A DNA stretch of 23,345 bases from a virus: the IMG/VR virus record IMGVR_UViG_3300030329_004486, positions 1,242 through 24,586 of that record. One strand, given 5' to 3'. The position numbers were made by a program, and so were the translations under genes. The notes below the pieces were generated by a model. It did no database searches and was not told the DNA's origin. It saw only the letters and a list, made by a program, of their open reading frames with translations. Shown piece after piece: positions 22,140 through 23,345 of the stretch; within the stretch, counting starts at the first letter, position 1; each line of letters opens with the position of its first letter.

Positions 22140-23345
22140 ATGGCCGATTGGTTAGACATAGCAAAAACAGGAATAGCAGCATTATCTGCATATGGATCTT
22201 ACAAAGATCAAAAAAGAAAAAACGAATTACAACAACAAGCTTATAGTGACTACGTGCAGCAAGTAGCAGATGCTACTAAAGCAGCTGAAGCAGCTATTGC
22301 TGCTAATCTTACTCCTATGGTTGTATCAGGCGCACCTACAACGAAAGCAGACGTTACAGACTATACAGCAGCCACTGGTTTAAGACACGGTGGAATAAGC
22401 AATCTTCGTAAAGGATATGCTAGTCGAGGTTTTGTAGAAGATGATGATATAGAAATAATGGATGAAGAAGTTATAACTCCATATGATTTAAAAATGGAAG
22501 AAGGAGTTAACATCGGTGAACAAGTTTTTTATAATACTGGCAAAGGAGATAGAGCTAACGCTTTAATGATTTGGGACCAGATGAGTACTCCAGATAAATC
22601 TATATATGATTTTGATTTTGAAATTTTCTTTCAAGATGGTGGTTGGAGAGAAATGATTAAAGGTGAAGCACCAATGCCTCAAGGAGAAACTCAGATGGCT
22701 TCTCATGCAGGTAATGATGCATGGTTAGAGAATAGATATCAAGAATTATTAGAGTTAGGTTTATCCCCAGCAGAAGCAGCTAAAAAAGCTCAAGAAGAAT
22801 TAAGTTCAGGTGATGTCCCAGGGCCTATGGCTACTGGTGGTGTTGCAGGTTTGAGACACGGTGGAAGACCGGGGTATGCTATGCGAGGTTTTGTGGAAGA
22901 ACTGGATGTAGATACAGAAGAAAATCCGAGAAATCCACAAGATGATCCGGCACACCAAGCGTACAGGGAAATATATAGCGAGTTTATGGAAAAATTTCCA
23001 GGAATTGCAACCGGTGAAGAAACTATAGAAGAAATGATTGCAATGCTTCAAGCAGAAGAAGTCATAAAAGAGGACGTAGGAATTTTAGGATTAAATAGTG
23101 CAATGGATATGATTACACCTCAAAGTGCAGAGAAAAGTGCACAAAAAATATCTATGGGAGACACTCAATACGGAGATATACCTTATGCTCAAGGAGGAAG
23201 AATTGGATATAGATTGGGAACTCCAGACACAACAGACGTAGAAATAATGGACGAAGAATTTGTAGGAGATAACGAACTTAAAATGGAAGAAGGAGTTAAG
23301 ATTGGTCCTATGGCAAAATCTCTAGGTAGGGAAGTAGCAATATTT
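22140..23345 (+). CDS. large virion-type protein with internal repeats, 3' end outside the window
   Basis: This frame is open for 402 codons from the ATG at 22140 (AAGGAAT before it) to the window edge. The N-terminus (MADWLDIAKTGIAALSAYGS, then a helix DQKRKNELQQQ) looks like a phage internal or tail protein. Repeated elements follow. LRHGG occurs at 81-85 and 238-242, each followed by a GYA...RGFVE segment. QGGRIGYR is at 351-358. A 24-residue element containing EIMDEE and LKMEEGV is at 103-126 and again at 366-389, with 16 of 24 residues identical by my count. The repeated acidic EIMDEE units stand out. The rest is mostly acidic and helical. It probably belongs to an internal virion or ejection protein, which is inference from position. 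Confidence 0.7.
   Translation, partial: MADWLDIAKTGIAALSAYGSYKDQKRKNELQQQAYSDYVQQVADATKAAEAAIAANLTPMVVSGAPTTKADVTDYTAATGLRHGGISNLRKGYASRGFVEDDDIEIMDEEVITPYDLKMEEGVNIGEQVFYNTGKGDRANALMIWDQMSTPDKSIYDFDFEIFFQDGGWREMIKGEAPMPQGETQMASHAGNDAWLENRYQELLELGLSPAEAAKKAQEELSSGDVPGPMATGGVAGLRHGGRPGYAMRGFVEELDVDTEENPRNPQDDPAHQAYREIYSEFMEKFPGIATGEETIEEMIAMLQAEEVIKEDVGILGLNSAMDMITPQSAEKSAQKISMGDTQYGDIPYAQGGRIGYRLGTPDTTDVEIMDEEFVGDNELKMEEGVKIGPMAKSLGREVAIF

Noticed and set aside
22806-23051. 81-codon minus-strand frame near the end
   Set aside because: It is the complement of the large + strand gene at 22140, which is open across the whole region with sensible composition.

Overview
This window is the virion-structure half of an AT-rich tailed double-stranded DNA phage, most likely a marine podovirus of the kind that infects SAR11, SAR116 or similar bacteria. 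The reasons are as follows. All 36-37 genes lie on the + strand and are packed end to end, often with TAATG or ATGA junctions. The order portal(?)-scaffold-capsid-connector-fibres-nozzle is that of a phage morphogenesis module. Two proteins resemble P22-type short-tail parts (gp4-like and gp10-like). Many of the others resemble protein families that recur in uncultured marine phages and T4-like cyanophages. No integrase, terminase, polymerase, lysis gene or tRNA is visible, so lifestyle and host cannot be read directly.

Layout. (1) Bases 1-3784 form the head module: the 3' tip of an upstream gene (probably portal), a small coiled-coil protein, a GroES-like co-chaperonin, a scaffolding-type protein, a head-associated protein, a likely decoration protein and a Mu gpT-like major capsid protein, closed by a strong intrinsic terminator. 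(2) Bases 3847-4243 hold two small overlapping genes. (3) Bases 4250-8931 hold a leader with a sigma70-like promoter, then small beta-rich virion proteins and connector proteins (P22 gp4-like and SU10-adaptor-like). (4) Bases 8931-13080 hold three tandem paralogous fibre proteins with polyglycine C-terminal domains. (5) Bases 13130-13585 encode a cyanophage-type tail-associated protein. (6) Bases 13604-17723 hold seven consecutive genes, of which six carry recognisable 2-oxoglutarate/Fe(II) dioxygenase metal-ligand patterns from several subfamilies. (7) Bases 17787-22040 hold a promoter/hairpin leader, then fibre-like proteins, a P22 gp10-like nozzle protein and small accessory proteins. (8) From 22140 to the window edge runs a large open gene with internal repeats, probably an internal or tail virion protein.

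How the parts may work together. The scaffold and GroES-like protein would help the capsid assemble. The connector and nozzle proteins would close the head. The fibre cluster would bind the host. The most unusual part is the oxygenase cassette, which sits inside the structural operon directly behind the polyglycine fibres and before the nozzle genes. That position suggests that the enzymes modify virion proteins or the host surface late in infection. This is inference from position and family only. Three leader regions (before 2242, 4406 and 17787) each combine a possible sigma70 promoter with a hairpin, which hints at a common design for late structural transcripts.
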